A stretch of 64,000 bases of DNA from Plasticicumulans lactativorans (GCF_004341245.1 NZ_SLWY01000015.1:1-64000); one strand, 5' to 3'. Shown: positions 49,401-62,430, counted from the stretch's first letter. Made by a program: numbers and translations. Notes: generated by a model from the letters alone, not told the origin.

Positions 49401-50905
49401 AGAGCAAGGCTTCTCGTCCCTCAATGCTCTATTTCGGTGCCAATGACGGCATGCTGCATGGCATCGCAGCGGCGGACGGCAGTGAGAAACTGGCCTATGT
49501 CCCTTACGGCGTCTTCGCCAATCTGAACAAACTGGCCCAAGCAAACTACGCGCACCAGTATTATGTCGACGCAACACCCGTGGTGGGCGATGCCTACAAC
49601 AACGGCTGGAAGACGATCCTGCTGGGCACCCTGGGCAATGGCGGCAAATCCCTGTTCGCGCTGGATGTCAGCGCCCCCACGGCGTTCACCTCCAGCCAGG
49701 CGTTATGGGAATTCACTAACGCCCGCCTCGGCGAAGGGGCACGCCAACCCTTGATCGCGCGCACCAACAGCACCGCTCACCCGTGGGTCGCCATCGTCGG
49801 CAATGCGTACAACACGGTCGTCGGCAGCGGCAACAATGCGAGCGTGAACGTACCGACGTTGCTGGTGATCGATCTGTGGACGGGGGCCCTCGTCAAGGAA
49901 CTCGTCACCACCCCTCCCGTCGCTGGCGACAACGGCCTTTCACCACCGACGGCTTTCGATGCCAATGACGACGGCAAGGTGGACTACGTCTACGCGGGCG
50001 ATCTGCTCGGCAACCTCTGGAAGTTCGATCTGAGTTCGAGCAATGAGAGTTCCTGGAATGTCGCCTTCTCGAACACGCCGCTGTTCTCCGCCAAGGATAG
50101 CGCTGGCCGCGCTCAGGCGATCACGGTGCAACCACTCGTCGAAAAGCACCCGGACAGCGGCATCATGGTGTATTTCGGCACGGGTCGCTACCTCACCGCC
50201 AGCGACCATACCGATCCGGTACTCAATCCGAACCCGACCGACGGTACCGGCGGCACCGATTTCAATCCTGTGAACTCCCTCTACGGACTGCGCGACACGG
50301 GTAGTTCGGTCATTGCCGGCCGCAGCGCGCTATTGGCACAAAGCATCACCTATGAAGGAACACCGAGCGGTTTCAGCAATGCCATCCGCATCACCAGCAA
50401 CACCGCCATCGACTGGACGCAAAAGCGTGGCTGGTACATGGACCTGTTGAGCGGTGGCAGCATCTTCCAGGGTGAGCGTGTCGTCGTAACACCGGCGCGC
50501 ATCTACGAACGACTGGTGGTGCTCACGTCGATCCCGACCCAAAGCTCATGCCAGAAATCCGGATACGGCTGGCTCATGGAGTTGAATGCACTCAGCGGAC
50601 AGGCACTCACCTACAGTGCCCTTGACTACAGCGGCGACAATACGATCAACGCCTCCGACATCGTGACGGCAGGCACGGTCTCAGGCATCAACGAGAATCG
50701 GGCACCGAGCGCCAAACGCCTGGACGATATCGGCATGCCCACCGGCATCACGATCCTGGGCAAGGGCTCGTCCAGCGGCGATACACGCTGCGAAGGTGGT
50801 GCGTGCGAAATCAAGATTCCCGGCGGTACCGAGGCGGTGGGCAAAGGAGAGATCGAATTGAGCGGCGGCAAGAAAGGGCGACTGACGTGGAGACAACTCC
50901 AGTGA
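46406..50905 (+). CDS. pilY1: Type IV pilus tip adhesin/assembly protein PilY1
   Basis: A 1499-residue PilY1 homologue. The signal peptide spans about residues 18-48 (RGPWLIVALVLACFMSAAHA). The N-terminal half starts with a DLDGDGIPELTYN calcium-type loop and includes a degenerate von Willebrand A-like region (NVVFFSSSANSFDSNL, where a MIDAS would be). The C-terminal half is the PilY1 beta-propeller: SMLYFGANDGMLHGIAA, ALDVSAPTAF and the calcium loop DANDDGKVDYVYAGD. The ATG at 46406 has GGAGG upstream and places the signal peptide at the start; the frame is open to 46151. G+C content is intermediate (about 60%). Confidence 0.93.
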   Translation: MYPPRSASSASWSLATLRRHRGAQTARGPWLIVALVLACFMSAAHALTLPQTPITYYQAPVLAMLAMGKDHTLFYKAFNDYSDLDGDGIPELTYNKGVRYFGYFDSGRCYEYISGLQRFSPSIGKDADADYYCPTGGNLWSGNFLNWATMTRMDIIRRVLYGGMRIVDDDAYTVLERAAVPRDGHAWVKVYSGSDMNRLTPLSDATISLCNVSYTDTSDGRYVPLMRVARGSWPRWASNGYYQCEWRENYPVDPVYGTSGNLPTASDKIANGYKAGEFIVRAEVCQNNHEEDNCKTYPTGKVKKPTGIIQQYGDDNVIRFGLLTGSYRRNISGGVLRKNIGVDSNEISVSTDGRFIGFNSPPSSENSLSSGPRGFWGDPAPSFGGMIRTLDLLQVTGYNGSNYSGDGCGTPGMSNFANDICNSFGNPEAEIYLEAVRYYTALSSGPTAAFLPTAGTSDANKIPHMPGNVTWTDPQAAFSSTDKQCVAKNVVFFSSSANSFDSNLADIGNAVDGITTDLDTSTGVISGGVSAVRTETKNIGTAEGLTGSFFVGRSLTAGQYDQICTAKTVTDLSQVDGICPEAPRLKGGYEMAGLALIARRDHKINTYGISLAPASPSVTIAEAGTGGRRVTLIPACQSYNGSTFVGSCGLLNFRIDSQQSTTTTATGRLYVSWDDSEQGSDYELDVDGFIDYEINWLANTAKVSTTLNASSATFRLGFGYVIAGTTQDGFHAHSGLNGYTFKDPTGTPDCESGCTLNSNPALNVSARTYPLGTSSARNLPKPLELAAKWGGFIDTNKDGVPQPDEWKDKSYFSVANPNELAASLGKIFDLIATTRSGAALTANSSTLQTSAVVYRTTYDASDWSGDVIAYPLDSSGNVLVDQPLWQAREHIPAPTQRNIYTVTDPNQTGKGVAFTWTSISNAQQKLLESTKNSKDGQAVLDYLRGNQSQEASQVTNGYRTRKYVLGDVIGSAATYVAASDEGRSILPGSEGSSYQSFVQSKASRPSMLYFGANDGMLHGIAAADGSEKLAYVPYGVFANLNKLAQANYAHQYYVDATPVVGDAYNNGWKTILLGTLGNGGKSLFALDVSAPTAFTSSQALWEFTNARLGEGARQPLIARTNSTAHPWVAIVGNAYNTVVGSGNNASVNVPTLLVIDLWTGALVKELVTTPPVAGDNGLSPPTAFDANDDGKVDYVYAGDLLGNLWKFDLSSSNESSWNVAFSNTPLFSAKDSAGRAQAITVQPLVEKHPDSGIMVYFGTGRYLTASDHTDPVLNPNPTDGTGGTDFNPVNSLYGLRDTGSSVIAGRSALLAQSITYEGTPSGFSNAIRITSNTAIDWTQKRGWYMDLLSGGSIFQGERVVVTPARIYERLVVLTSIPTQSSCQKSGYGWLMELNALSGQALTYSALDYSGDNTINASDIVTAGTVSGINENRAPSAKRLDDIGMPTGITILGKGSSSGDTRCEGGACEIKIPGGTEAVGKGEIELSGGKKGRLTWRQLQ

Positions 50906-51432
50906 CCCCGATCACGAAACCGTTATCCTCACGGCAACCGCACCGTCGAAGGCAGCATGATGAGGGTGGCGGCCCAGGCGGCAAGGCAGACCAGCGCGGT
51001 TTCACGCTGGTCGAACTGATGGTCACCGTCGCGATCGCTGCCATTCTCGCTGCCATCGCCTATCCGGCCTATACCGGCTACGTGCAGCGCGCGCGGCGGG
51101 CGGATGCGCAAGCAGCGCTGATGGAACTGGCCGGCTGGATGGAGCGTCGCTATTCGACCAATTTCCGCTACGACGAAACCAACGGTGGAGATCCCACCTT
51201 GCCGACGCCCAGCAGCCAATCGGTGAGTACCTATTACACCTTCACCGTAACCCTGACCCCGTCGTCCGGGCGCAGCGCGACGGTTCCGGCCACCGCGTTC
51301 ACGTTGAACGCTGCGCGGGCCGGTGTCCAGGCCAGCGACCCCTGCGGTACGCTCACGCTCAACAGCCAAGGCGTCCGCGGCGTTACCGGGGCGGCGTCCG
51401 GGTGGAGCGCCACCAATTGCTGGCAACGCTAG
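50902..51432 (+). CDS. pilE: Type IV minor pilin PilE
   Basis: A 176-residue prepilin cleaved after Gly33 (ADQRG | FTLVELMVTVAIAAILAAIAYPAYTGYVQRARRADAQ). A C-terminal pair of cysteines (DPCG and TNCW) forms the likely D-loop disulfide. A GTG start overlaps the pilY1 stop (GTGA); another in-frame GTG is at 50887. The leader of 33 residues is long but not unusual for PilE. It closes the minor pilin operon. Confidence 0.9.
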   Translation: MTPITKPLSSRQPHRRRQHDEGGGPGGKADQRGFTLVELMVTVAIAAILAAIAYPAYTGYVQRARRADAQAALMELAGWMERRYSTNFRYDETNGGDPTLPTPSSQSVSTYYTFTVTLTPSSGRSATVPATAFTLNAARAGVQASDPCGTLTLNSQGVRGVTGAASGWSATNCWQR

Positions 51433-51585
51433 CGATAAAGCCTGACGCGGGACACGGGCAGGGAAACGAGGCCTGATTCACACATAAAAACAGCAACGAC
51501 CTTGACTGCCGATACGGTGAACAAGCGCTCGTCCGCGGCGCCGACCCATCATTCGCGTCACCTCGCACAAGATTACCGAGTCCGA

Positions 51586-52674
51586 ATGCGCATCCTTTTC
51601 ACGGTAGGCCAACGCTACCTGCCTCAAGGCACGGGCGGCATCGAGGTCAACACCGATGCTCTCGCCAAGGCCCTGCGATGCCGCTCCATCGAAGTGGCGG
51701 TCATCACCGGAATCAGGCCCTATGGTCTGCGTTACCTGCTCAACGCACTGGCACGCAAGGCCATGCAGCGCGCCGTGGTCGCCGATCGCTTCGGTGGCTA
51801 CCGCGTTTATCGGGGCTGGGATACGGTCATCGGCTTGAGCGAGGTCCTGGAAGATTTTCGGCCCGATGTCGTCATCACTCAGCGCGACGACAGGTTCGCC
51901 TTGGCGCAGAGAGCAAGACAGCACCGGGTCGACGTGTACTGCTATCTGCATTCCGCCACGCCGGCGGATGCCTGCGCCCCGTGTCCCGACGGCCTGCCGT
52001 TCCTGGCCAATTCGCATTTCACGGCCGCCTGGATCGGGCGGCATCACGGCATCCACGCTGACGTGATCCCGCCGCTGATACAGCCGTCTGCCTATCAGGT
52101 GCAATCGACCCGGCGCCATGTCCTCTTCATTTGCCCCCGCGCCTCCAAGGGCGTGAACATCGTTCTGGAGCTCGCGGCCTCACGACGCGAGGTGACGTTC
52201 GATCTGGTCGATTCCTACGACCCTCACTACACCCCGGCCGATATCCGTGCCCGTGCCCGTGCCCTGCCGAACGTACGCTGGCACAAGGTGAGCCCCAGCA
52301 TCCGGCACGTGCTCGGCACTGCCCGCTTGCTACTGGCCCCATCCCAGTGCGAGGAGACCTGGGGCCGTGTCGTCTCCGAAGCGCAATGCAGCGGCATTCC
52401 CGCACTGGCCAGCCGGGTCGGCGGCTTGTCCGAGGCGGTCGGCGATGGCGGGATCCTGATCGACGACTACACGAACGTCGATGCCTGGAAAGAAACCTTC
52501 GCCCAGGTTTGGGGTGACGCCACGCGGCTGGAGCGGCTTGCGGACGCGGCACTGACGCATTCCCGGCGCCCGTGCTTTCAACCCGATGCGGTCGTCGACA
52601 GCTTCCTGCAGGCCATCGGCGCCGCTACTCCGGCAACCGAAGCGCTACGGCGCCGCCCGCAGCTCACGCGGTAA
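51586..52674 (+). CDS. GT4-type glycosyltransferase
   Basis: A 362-residue GT-B glycosyltransferase. [21 protein letters not shown] is the N-terminal nucleotide-fold opening, and [38 protein letters not shown] is the GT4 donor-binding region with the EX7E-like [10 protein letters not shown]. The sugar and acceptor are unknown. The ATG at 51586 is preferred to a TTG at 51502, although its ribosome-binding site is weak. It lies between pilE and ispH, where the standard order has no such gene. Its last 30 bases overlap ispH tail-to-tail. Confidence 0.85.
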   Translation: MRILFTVGQRYLPQGTGGIEVNTDALAKALRCRSIEVAVITGIRPYGLRYLLNALARKAMQRAVVADRFGGYRVYRGWDTVIGLSEVLEDFRPDVVITQRDDRFALAQRARQHRVDVYCYLHSATPADACAPCPDGLPFLANSHFTAAWIGRHHGIHADVIPPLIQPSAYQVQSTRRHVLFICPRASKGVNIVLELAASRREVTFDLVDSYDPHYTPADIRARARALPNVRWHKVSPSIRHVLGTARLLLAPSQCEETWGRVVSEAQCSGIPALASRVGGLSEAVGDGGILIDDYTNVDAWKETFAQVWGDATRLERLADAALTHSRRPCFQPDAVVDSFLQAIGAATPATEALRRRPQLTR

Positions 52675-53586
52675 CGCGAACACCACGCTCTCCTTGATCC
52701 CGCCGCTCTCGGGCAGCACCTCGGCGCCCCACTCCCGCAGGCGTGCAAGCACCTGTTGGACCAGGATGTCGGGGGCGGAAGCGCCGGCGGTGACGCCGAT
52801 GCACGCCTTGCCCTCGATCCAGGCGCGGTCGATGTCCTCGGCGGCGTCGATCAGGTAGGCGGGCACGTCGAGCTTTTCCGATATCTCGCGCAGGCGGTTC
52901 GAGTTGGAACTGTTCGGCGAGCCCACCACCAGCACCACGTCACACTCGGCGGCGAGTTGCTTGACGGCATCCTGGCGGTTCTGGGTGGCGTAGCAGATGT
53001 CGTCCTTGCGCGGTCCGCGAATCGCCGGGAAACGCCGGCACAGTGCATCGATCACGTTCTGGGTGTCGTCCACGGACAGCGTCGTCTGCGTCACGAAGGC
53101 GAGCCGCTCCGGATCGCGCACCTGCAGCCGCTCGACGCATTCGGGCGTTTCCACCAGGTGGATCGTGCCGCCGTTCGCCGTATCGTAGTGGCCCATGGTG
53201 CCTTCGACCTCGGGGTGACCGGCATGGCCGATCAGCACCACGTCGACCCCCTGCTTGGCGTGGCGCACCACCTCCATGTGGACCTTGGTCACCAGCGGGC
53301 AGGTGGCGTCGAACACCGTCAGGCCGCGCCGCGCGGCCTCGTCGTGGATGGCGCGCGACACGCCGTGGGCGCTGAAGATCAGCGTGGCGCCATCAGGGAC
53401 GTCGGCGAGATCCTCGATGAAGATCGCCCCTTCGCCGCGCAGCTTGTCGCAGATGTAGCGGTTGTGGACGATCTCGTGGCGCACGTAGATCGGCGCGCCG
53501 AACAGTTGCAGGGCGCGCTCGACGATCTCGATGGCACGGTCGACGCCGGCGCAGAAGCCGCGCGGATTGGCGAGTCGGATTTTCAT
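52645..53586 (-). CDS. ispH: 4-hydroxy-3-methylbut-2-enyl diphosphate reductase
   Basis: IspH (LytB) makes IPP and DMAPP in the last step of the MEP isoprenoid pathway. The 313-residue protein has the three cluster cysteines, Cys12 (GFCAGVDRA), Cys96 (DATCPLV) and Cys198 ([10 protein letters not shown]), and the conserved His41, His74, His124 and Glu126. It is preceded by lspA by 28 bases. The fkpB gene usually found between lspA and ispH in Pseudomonas is absent. Confidence 0.96.
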   Translation of the reverse strand: MKIRLANPRGFCAGVDRAIEIVERALQLFGAPIYVRHEIVHNRYICDKLRGEGAIFIEDLADVPDGATLIFSAHGVSRAIHDEAARRGLTVFDATCPLVTKVHMEVVRHAKQGVDVVLIGHAGHPEVEGTMGHYDTANGGTIHLVETPECVERLQVRDPERLAFVTQTTLSVDDTQNVIDALCRRFPAIRGPRKDDICYATQNRQDAVKQLAAECDVVLVVGSPNSSNSNRLREISEKLDVPAYLIDAAEDIDRAWIEGKACIGVTAGASAPDILVQQVLARLREWGAEVLPESGGIKESVVFALPRELRAAP

Positions 53587-53614
53587 GGAATGCCCCTCGC
53601 GGCCGTCGGGGCCG

Positions 53615-54124
53615 CTAGCGCTCGGGTGTTGCGGAATGTCGGGAGCTGCCGGCGAGCAGGCTGTCGAGCACCAGCAGTGCCGCGCCGAGCGAGATCGCGG
53701 AATCGGCCAGATTGAACACCGGGAACGGCCAGGTACCGATGTAGACCTGGATGAAGTCGATCACGTGACCGTGGAAGACGCGGTCGATCAGGTTGCCGAC
53801 CGCCCCACCGATGACCAGCGCGAGCGCCGCCGCCAAGCGGCGTTCGTGCGCCTCGAGGCGGGCGAGCCAGAGTGTGAGCACGACGCTGACCACGCCCGCG
53901 AGCGCGAGGAACAGCCAGCGCTGCCAGCCATCGGCGTCGCCGAGAAAGCTGAACGCGGCGCCGCGGTTGTAGGCGAGCACCCACTCGAACAGCCCGGGCA
54001 ACACCGGCACGCGCCCCGCCGGCTGCGCGAGCAGCCAGTCCTGCATGCCCAGCTTGCTCGCCTGGTCGAGGCCGATCACCAGCGCGCTCAGCCACAGCCA
54101 GCGCAGCATGCGGGACGCACTCAT
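53615..54124 (-). CDS. lspA: Lipoprotein signal peptidase
   Basis: LspA cleaves prolipoprotein signal peptides in the inner membrane. The 169-residue protein has four hydrophobic helices and the catalytic aspartates Asp123 ([11 protein letters not shown]) and Asp141 (FNLADSAIS). [10 protein letters not shown] and [10 protein letters not shown] are also conserved. The ATG overlaps the ileS stop by four bases (ATGA), so it is coupled. An upstream extension in the same frame is not conserved. Confidence 0.95.
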   Translation of the reverse strand: MSASRMLRWLWLSALVIGLDQASKLGMQDWLLAQPAGRVPVLPGLFEWVLAYNRGAAFSFLGDADGWQRWLFLALAGVVSVVLTLWLARLEAHERRLAAALALVIGGAVGNLIDRVFHGHVIDFIQVYIGTWPFPVFNLADSAISLGAALLVLDSLLAGSSRHSATPER

Positions 54125-56949
54125 GCGTAGCGGCGCTGCTCGCCGCCGCCATCGATGTTCTCGACGCAGCGCCCGCACAGCCCGGGGTGCAGCGCATGGC
54201 GGCCGACATCCTCACGGTGGTGCCAGCAGCGCACGCACTTGGTGAATGCCGAGGGTGCGACGGCGATCGCGAGCGCGCCGTCCAGGGTCTCGACCGCATG
54301 CGGCGGGCGCTCGGCGAGCGGGTGGACGTGCGCGTCGGAGGTGATCAGCACGAAGCGCAGTTCGTCGTCGAGCCGGGCCAGATCGGCCTGGAGTTCGCCG
54401 CTCGCGTACAGATCGACCTCGGCGTCGAGCGACGCCCCGATGCCGCCGGCGACGCGCAGCTTTTCGAGCTCCTTGCTGACCACTTCGCGCACGTCGAGCA
54501 GGCGCTCCCAGTACGGCGCCCCGAGGACGTCGTCGTCGGCGAGCTCGAACAGCCCGTCGTACCAGGTGGCGAGGAACACGCTGTCGGCGCGAGTCCCCGG
54601 CATGTGGCCCCAGATCTCCTCGGCGGTGAACGAGCAGATCGGCGCGATCCAGCGCACCAGGGCCTCGAGCACGTGGTACAGCGCGGTTTGCGCCGAGCGC
54701 CGGGCACGGCTGTCGCGCGCGCAGGTGTACTGGCGGTCCTTGATCACGTCGAGGTAGAAGCTGCCGAGATCCACCGAACAGAAGTTGTGCACCTTCTGGT
54801 AGATCACGTGGAACAGGTACTTGTCGTAGGCCTCGCGGACGTCGCGGTCGAGGCGCGCGGCGCGGTCGACCGCCCAGCGGTCGAGCGGCAGCAGCGCCGC
54901 GGGCGCCAGCGCGTCGGTGGCCGGGTCGAAGCCGTTGAGGTTGGCGAGCAGGAAGCGCGCGGTGTTGCGGATGCGCCGGTACGAATCCGACATGCGCCGC
55001 AGGATCTCCTTCGACACCGTCATCTCGCCGCGGTAGTCGGTCGCCGCGACCCACAGCCGCAGCACGTCGGCGCCGAGCTCCTTGATCACCTCCTGCGGAG
55101 CGATGACGTTGCCGACCGACTTCGACATCTTGCGGCCCTGCGCGTCGACGGTGAAGCCGTGCGTCAGCAGCCCCTTGTAGGGCGCGACGCCGCGCATCGC
55201 CACCGAGGCCAGCAGGGAGGACTGGAACCAGCCACGGTGCTGATCCGACCCCTCCAGGTAGAGATCGGCCGGAAACGCGAGTTCGGGGCGGCTCTCGAGC
55301 ACCGAGAAGTGCGTGGTGCCCGAGTCGTACCAGACGTCGATGGTGTCGGTGACCTTGTCGTACTCGGCCGCCTCGTCACCGAGGATGTCGGCGGCGTCGA
55401 GCGCGAACCAGGCATCGATGCCCTCGGCCTCGATCAGCACGGCGACCTGCTCGATCAGCTCCGCCGTGCGCGGGTGCAGCTCGCCGGTCTGGCGATGCGT
55501 GAACAGCACGATCGGCGAACCCCAGTAGCGCTGGCGCGAGATGCACCAGTCGGGGCGGTTGGCCACCATGCCCTCCAGCCGCTGGCGGCCCCAGTCCGGC
55601 GTGAACGCCAGGGGCTCGATCTCGGCCAGTGTGCGGGCACGCAGGCCGGCCTGCTCCATGCTGATGAACCACTGCGGCGTCGCGCGGAAGATCACCGGCG
55701 TCTTGTGGCGCCAGCAGTGCGGGTAGCTGTGGCTGATCTTCTCGGCGTGCAGCAGCGCGCCGTGCGCCTTCAGGTGCTCGACGATGGTGTCGTTCGCATG
55801 GGCGACGTGCATGCCGCCGAACAGGGGCGTCTCGGGCAGGAAGCGGCCGTCGGGCCCGACCGGATTGTCGACCGCGAGCCCATAGCGCGAACCGACGACG
55901 TAGTCGTCCTGGCCGTGGGCCGGCGCGGTGTGCACCGCGCCGGTACCGGCTTCGAGCGTGACGTGGCCACCGAGGACGACCGGCACCTCGCGCGGGTAGA
56001 ACGGGTGGCGCAGCTTCAGGCCTTCGAGTTCGCTGCCCTTGCCGTAGGCGATGACCTGGTAGCGCTCGACATCCCAGCGCAGCATCGCATCCTTCAGCAG
56101 CCCCTCGGCGAGCAGCAGGCGCTCGTGCCCCTGCGCGGTCTCGGCCTGCACGACGACGTAGTCGAGTTCGGGGTTGAGCGCCACGGCCTGGTTGGCGGGC
56201 AGCGTCCACGGCGTGGTGGTCCAGATCACCACCGCCACCGGCCCGCGCCCTTCATGGCCGTCGCAGTGGTGCAGGCGCGCCATCAGCGCCGGCTCGTCGA
56301 CCACCGGGAAGCGCACGTCGAGCGCCAGCGAGGTCTTGTCCTCGTATTCGACCTCGGCTTCGGCGAGCGCCGAGCCGCAGTCGACGCACCAGTAGACGGG
56401 CTTGGAGCCGCGGTCCAGGTGACCGTTGGCGACGATGCGCGCGAGCGAGCGCACGATGTCGGCCTCGGTGCGGAAGTCCATCGTCAGGTAGGGCCTGTCC
56501 CAGTCGCCGAGCACGCCCAGGCGCTTGAAGTCGGTGCGCTGGCGGTCCACCTGCGCGTGCGCGAACTTGCGGCATTCGGCGCGGAAGGTGCGCGCATCGA
56601 CCTTGACGCCGACCTTGCCGAGCTTCTTCTCGACCGCGTGCTCGATCGGCAGGCCGTGGCAGTCCCAGCCGGGCACGTAGGGGGCGTCGAAGCCACCGAG
56701 CGTGCGCGACTTGACGATGATGTCCTTGAGCACCTTGTTGACGGCGTGGCCGATGTGGATGTCGCCGTTGGCATACGGCGGGCCGTCGTGCAGCACGAAA
56801 CGCGGACGACCGGCGAAGGCCTCGCGCTGGCGCCGGTAGAGCGCCATCGCCTCCCAGCGCGCCAGGGTCTCGGGCTCGCGCGTCGGCAGGTTGCCTTTCA
56901 TCGGGAAGGCGGTCGCCGGTAGATTCAGGGTGTCTTTGTAGTCGGCCAC
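54121..56949 (-). CDS. ileS: Isoleucyl-tRNA synthetase
   Basis: IleS charges tRNA-Ile. The 942-residue protein carries the HIGH motif (GDIHIGHA, residues 63-69 region), the KMSKS loop ([10 protein letters not shown]), an editing domain with [12 protein letters not shown], and a C-terminal zinc finger with CVRC and CGRC. The start is the GTG at 56949, giving [20 protein letters not shown], the classical N-terminus, with GAGG about 7 bases before. Six more codons are open upstream. It sits in the conserved ribF-ileS-lspA order. Confidence 0.96.
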   Translation of the reverse strand: MADYKDTLNLPATAFPMKGNLPTREPETLARWEAMALYRRQREAFAGRPRFVLHDGPPYANGDIHIGHAVNKVLKDIIVKSRTLGGFDAPYVPGWDCHGLPIEHAVEKKLGKVGVKVDARTFRAECRKFAHAQVDRQRTDFKRLGVLGDWDRPYLTMDFRTEADIVRSLARIVANGHLDRGSKPVYWCVDCGSALAEAEVEYEDKTSLALDVRFPVVDEPALMARLHHCDGHEGRGPVAVVIWTTTPWTLPANQAVALNPELDYVVVQAETAQGHERLLLAEGLLKDAMLRWDVERYQVIAYGKGSELEGLKLRHPFYPREVPVVLGGHVTLEAGTGAVHTAPAHGQDDYVVGSRYGLAVDNPVGPDGRFLPETPLFGGMHVAHANDTIVEHLKAHGALLHAEKISHSYPHCWRHKTPVIFRATPQWFISMEQAGLRARTLAEIEPLAFTPDWGRQRLEGMVANRPDWCISRQRYWGSPIVLFTHRQTGELHPRTAELIEQVAVLIEAEGIDAWFALDAADILGDEAAEYDKVTDTIDVWYDSGTTHFSVLESRPELAFPADLYLEGSDQHRGWFQSSLLASVAMRGVAPYKGLLTHGFTVDAQGRKMSKSVGNVIAPQEVIKELGADVLRLWVAATDYRGEMTVSKEILRRMSDSYRRIRNTARFLLANLNGFDPATDALAPAALLPLDRWAVDRAARLDRDVREAYDKYLFHVIYQKVHNFCSVDLGSFYLDVIKDRQYTCARDSRARRSAQTALYHVLEALVRWIAPICSFTAEEIWGHMPGTRADSVFLATWYDGLFELADDDVLGAPYWERLLDVREVVSKELEKLRVAGGIGASLDAEVDLYASGELQADLARLDDELRFVLITSDAHVHPLAERPPHAVETLDGALAIAVAPSAFTKCVRCWHHREDVGRHALHPGLCGRCVENIDGGGEQRRYA

Positions 56950-56994
56950 GTCACAACCTCTGCGCACCGTCGATGCGGTGCTCGGAAAATCCCG

Positions 56995-57948
56995 TTATCG
57001 GCCCGCGCCCCGCTCCGCCGGATGCGCCGCGAACCACGCCCGTGCCTGCCCGGCATCGCGGTGGATCTGCGCGGCGAGGTCCGCGAACGAATCGAAGCGC
57101 TGTTCGGCCCGCAGGCGGGCGTGGAATTCGACGCGCAGCGCGCGTCCGTACAGGTCGCCGGAAAAATCGAACAGGTGCACTTCGAGCTGCTCGCGCGTTC
57201 CTCCGACCGTCGGTCGCCGGCCGAGATTGGCCACGCCGGTGCGGATGCCGCCGCCGATGCCGTGCACGCTCACCGCGTACACGCCGGACAGCGGCGTGGC
57301 GACGCGGTGCAGGTGCACGTTCGCGGTCGGGAAGCCGATCGTGCGCCCGCGCTCGTCGCCGTGGGCGACGCGCCCGCACACGGCGTAGCGGCGCCCGAGC
57401 AGGCGCTCGGCGAGCGCGAGATCGCCGCGGGCGAGGACGTCGCGGATGCGCGTGCTGCTGACGCGATCGCCCTCGACCGTCACCGTCGACGTGCGCGCCA
57501 GCTCGAACCCCGCCTCGGCACCGAAGCGCCCGAGCATCTCGAAGTCGCCGCGACGACCGCGCCCGAAACGGAAGTCGTCGCCGATCACCAGGTAGCGCAC
57601 GCCGAGCCGGTCGATCAGCAGATCGCGCACGAAGCTCTCGGCCTCGAGATTGGCGAGGCGCGCATCGAAGCGCAGCACCAGCACCCGATCGACGCCGGCC
57701 TCGGCGAGCGCGAGGAGCTTTTCGCGCAGGCGTGCGAGCCGGGCGGGCTTCGCGTCGCCGGCGAAGAACTCCTGCGGATGCGGCTCGAAGCACATCACCA
57801 CGCTCGGTACGGCGAGGCTGCGCGCACGCACGTTCAGCTGCGCCAGCAGCGAGCGGTGGCCGAGATGCACCCCGTCGAAATTGCCGATGGTCAGTACGCA
57901 GCCGCGGTGACGGGGACGCAGGTTGTGGGCACCGCGAATCAGTTCCAT
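56995..57948 (-). CDS. ribF: Bifunctional riboflavin kinase/FAD synthetase
   Basis: RibF converts riboflavin to FMN and FAD. The 317-residue protein has the N-terminal FAD synthetase nucleotidyltransferase domain (GNFDGVHLGH, residues 22-31; VIGDDFRFGRGRRGDF; SSTRIRDVL) and the C-terminal flavokinase domain (GRTIGFPTANV). No FMN riboswitch is visible upstream. It starts 59 bases after murJ and ends 45 before ileS, in one leftward unit. Confidence 0.95.
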   Translation of the reverse strand: MELIRGAHNLRPRHRGCVLTIGNFDGVHLGHRSLLAQLNVRARSLAVPSVVMCFEPHPQEFFAGDAKPARLARLREKLLALAEAGVDRVLVLRFDARLANLEAESFVRDLLIDRLGVRYLVIGDDFRFGRGRRGDFEMLGRFGAEAGFELARTSTVTVEGDRVSSTRIRDVLARGDLALAERLLGRRYAVCGRVAHGDERGRTIGFPTANVHLHRVATPLSGVYAVSVHGIGGGIRTGVANLGRRPTVGGTREQLEVHLFDFSGDLYGRALRVEFHARLRAEQRFDSFADLAAQIHRDAGQARAWFAAHPAERGAGR

Positions 57949-58007
57949 GCCGGTTCCGCTTGTCGGATGACGCGAACGCACAATTATCGAAGATGCGCGG
58001 CGGCTTG

Positions 58008-59549
<1,542 letters not shown>

Positions 59550-59694
59550 CGCGCGTCACCTGCAAGACGCTCCAGGCGGATTCCGAAGGGGCGGCATGAT
59601 AGCAACCGCCGGCGCCGGCGGCCGGTCGGCGTGCGGATTCCGGCCCCGCCGCCGCGTGCCGGTGCGCACGCCCCGCGACAGCCCGGCGCGGGCA

Positions 59695-59723
59695 TTGACA
59701 GCGGCCGGCACGCCGTTGATACT
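59695..59723 (+). promoter_or_regulatory. Strong sigma-70 promoter of rpsT
   Basis: A perfect -35 TTGACA (59695-59700), a 17-base spacer and a good -10 GATACT (59718-59723). It lies about 70 bases before the rpsT start, leaving a leader of roughly 65 bases. Confidence 0.88.
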
Positions 59724-59793
59724 GCGCGCCTTTTTCCAGACGCCGGGGCTCGCGCCCGGCCCCGGCACGATCTATCCGAACAGGAGCCCGACT

Positions 59794-60060
59794 TTGGCCA
59801 ACTCTGCTCAAGCCAAGAAGCGCGTTCGTCAGGCGGAAAAGGCCCGTCAGCACAACGCCAGCCTGCGATCCACCTTCCGCACCTACGTCAAGAAGGTCAT
59901 CGCCGCGATCGCCACCGGCGACAAGTCCAAGGCCGAGACGGCCTATCAGGAAGCGAGTTCGATCATCGACCGCACTGCGCGCAAGGGCCTGATCCACGCC
60001 AACAAGGCGGCACGCCACAAGAGCCGGCTCGCCGGCCACATCAAGGCGATGAGCGCCTGA
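59794..60060 (+). CDS. rpsT: Ribosomal protein S20
   Basis: The 88-residue protein [21 protein letters not shown] is plainly S20, a 16S rRNA-binding protein. Translation starts at a TTG (59794), with AGGAG 7 bases upstream; no ATG is available. E. coli rpsT also uses UUG, and that start is known to take part in autoregulation by S20. A bidirectional terminator follows 31 bases after the stop. Confidence 0.96.
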   Translation: MANSAQAKKRVRQAEKARQHNASLRSTFRTYVKKVIAAIATGDKSKAETAYQEASSIIDRTARKGLIHANKAARHKSRLAGHIKAMSA

Positions 60061-60091
60061 GCCTGAGTCTGAGCCCGCTTTCCCGAAAGCG

Positions 60092-60120
60092 AAAAGGGCC
60101 GGAGCGATCCGGCCCTTTTT
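60092..60120 (+). terminator. Bidirectional terminator between rpsT and proB
   Basis: A 12-bp stem (60092-60103 with 60108-60119) with a GCGA loop and T-run, 31 bases after the rpsT stop and 26 beyond the convergent proB stop. Both sides have A/T runs, so it can serve both genes. Confidence 0.9.
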
Positions 60121-60145
60121 CATTGGCGCGGCGCGCCGGCGCCGC

Positions 60146-61276
60146 TCACACCAGTACCAGGTTGTCGCGGTGGATGAGTTCGGGTTCGTCGACATAGCCC
60201 AGCGCCGCCTCGATCGCCGCCGATGACTTGCCGAGGATGCGGGCCGCCGCCGCCGCGTCGTAATTGACGAGGCCGCGGGCGATCTCGGCGCCATCGGGGC
60301 CGACGCAGGCCACCAGTTCGCCGCGCACGAAGTCGCCTTCGACGCGCGTCACCCCCACCGGCAGCAGGCTGCGCCCGGATTCGCGCAGGACCCGGGCGGC
60401 GCCGGCATCGATGAACACCCGCCCGCGCACCTGCAACTGCACGGCGAGCCACTGCTTGCGCGCGGCCACCGGCCCCTGCGCCGGCCGCAGCAAGGTGCCG
60501 ATCGTTTCGCCCAGGGCGATGCGCCGCAGCACGTCCGGTTCGCGCCCCCAGGCCATCAGCGTGCTGGTCCCGGAACGCGCCGCCTTCGCCGCCGCGCGCA
60601 CCTTGGTCAGCATGCCGCCGCGCCCGAGCGTGCCCGCGCCACCGCCGGCCATGCGCTCGAGCGCGGGGTCACCGGCACGCGCCTCGTCGATCAGCGTGGC
60701 GGCCGGATCCTGGCGCGGATCGCGGTCGTACATGCCCTTCTGATCGGTGAGGATCACGTACAGTTCGGCCTCGACCAGGTTCGCCACCAGGGCGCCGAGG
60801 GTGTCGTTGTCGCCGAAGCGGATCTCCTCGAACGCAACCGTGTCGTTCTCGTTGACCACGGGAATCACGCGCAAGCCGGTGAGCGTGCGCAGCGTGCCCC
60901 GCGCATTGAGGTAACGCTGCCGGTCGACGACGTCCTCGTGTGTCAGCAGGATCTGCGCGGTGCGGATGCCATGGCGCTGGAACGCCGCTTCCCAGGCCTG
61001 CACCAGCCCCATCTGCCCGACCGCCGCCGCCGCCTGCAGTTCGTGCAGCGTATCGGGCCGGCGCGCCCAGCCGAGCCGGCGCATCCCTTCGGCCACGGCG
61101 CCGGAGGACACCAGGATGAGCTCGCGCCCCTGGGCGTGCAGTTCGGCGACCTGCTCGACCCAGGCGCCGATCGCCTGGGCGTCGAGGCCGCGCCCGCCGT
61201 CGGTGATCATCGCACTGCCGATCTTGACGACCCAGCGCCGGGCACGGCCGAGGGATTCACGGAAGCTGCTCGACAT
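60146..61276 (-). CDS. proB: Glutamate 5-kinase
   Basis: ProB phosphorylates glutamate in the first step of proline synthesis. The 376-residue protein has the amino acid kinase domain ([56 protein letters not shown]) and a C-terminal PUA domain (about 280-376; [13 protein letters not shown]). The start at 61276 is 8 bases after the obgE stop, so the two are co-transcribed as in related genomes. Confidence 0.95.
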   Translation of the reverse strand: MSSSFRESLGRARRWVVKIGSAMITDGGRGLDAQAIGAWVEQVAELHAQGRELILVSSGAVAEGMRRLGWARRPDTLHELQAAAAVGQMGLVQAWEAAFQRHGIRTAQILLTHEDVVDRQRYLNARGTLRTLTGLRVIPVVNENDTVAFEEIRFGDNDTLGALVANLVEAELYVILTDQKGMYDRDPRQDPAATLIDEARAGDPALERMAGGGAGTLGRGGMLTKVRAAAKAARSGTSTLMAWGREPDVLRRIALGETIGTLLRPAQGPVAARKQWLAVQLQVRGRVFIDAGAARVLRESGRSLLPVGVTRVEGDFVRGELVACVGPDGAEIARGLVNYDAAAAARILGKSSAAIEAALGYVDEPELIHRDNLVLV

Positions 61277-61284
61277 GGCGGTAC

Positions 61285-62430
<1,146 letters not shown>

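Noticed and set aside
57949-58007. A possible FMN riboswitch before ribF.
   Set aside because: Only 59 bases separate murJ and ribF, too short for the riboswitch, and no RFN-like conserved sequence is seen.
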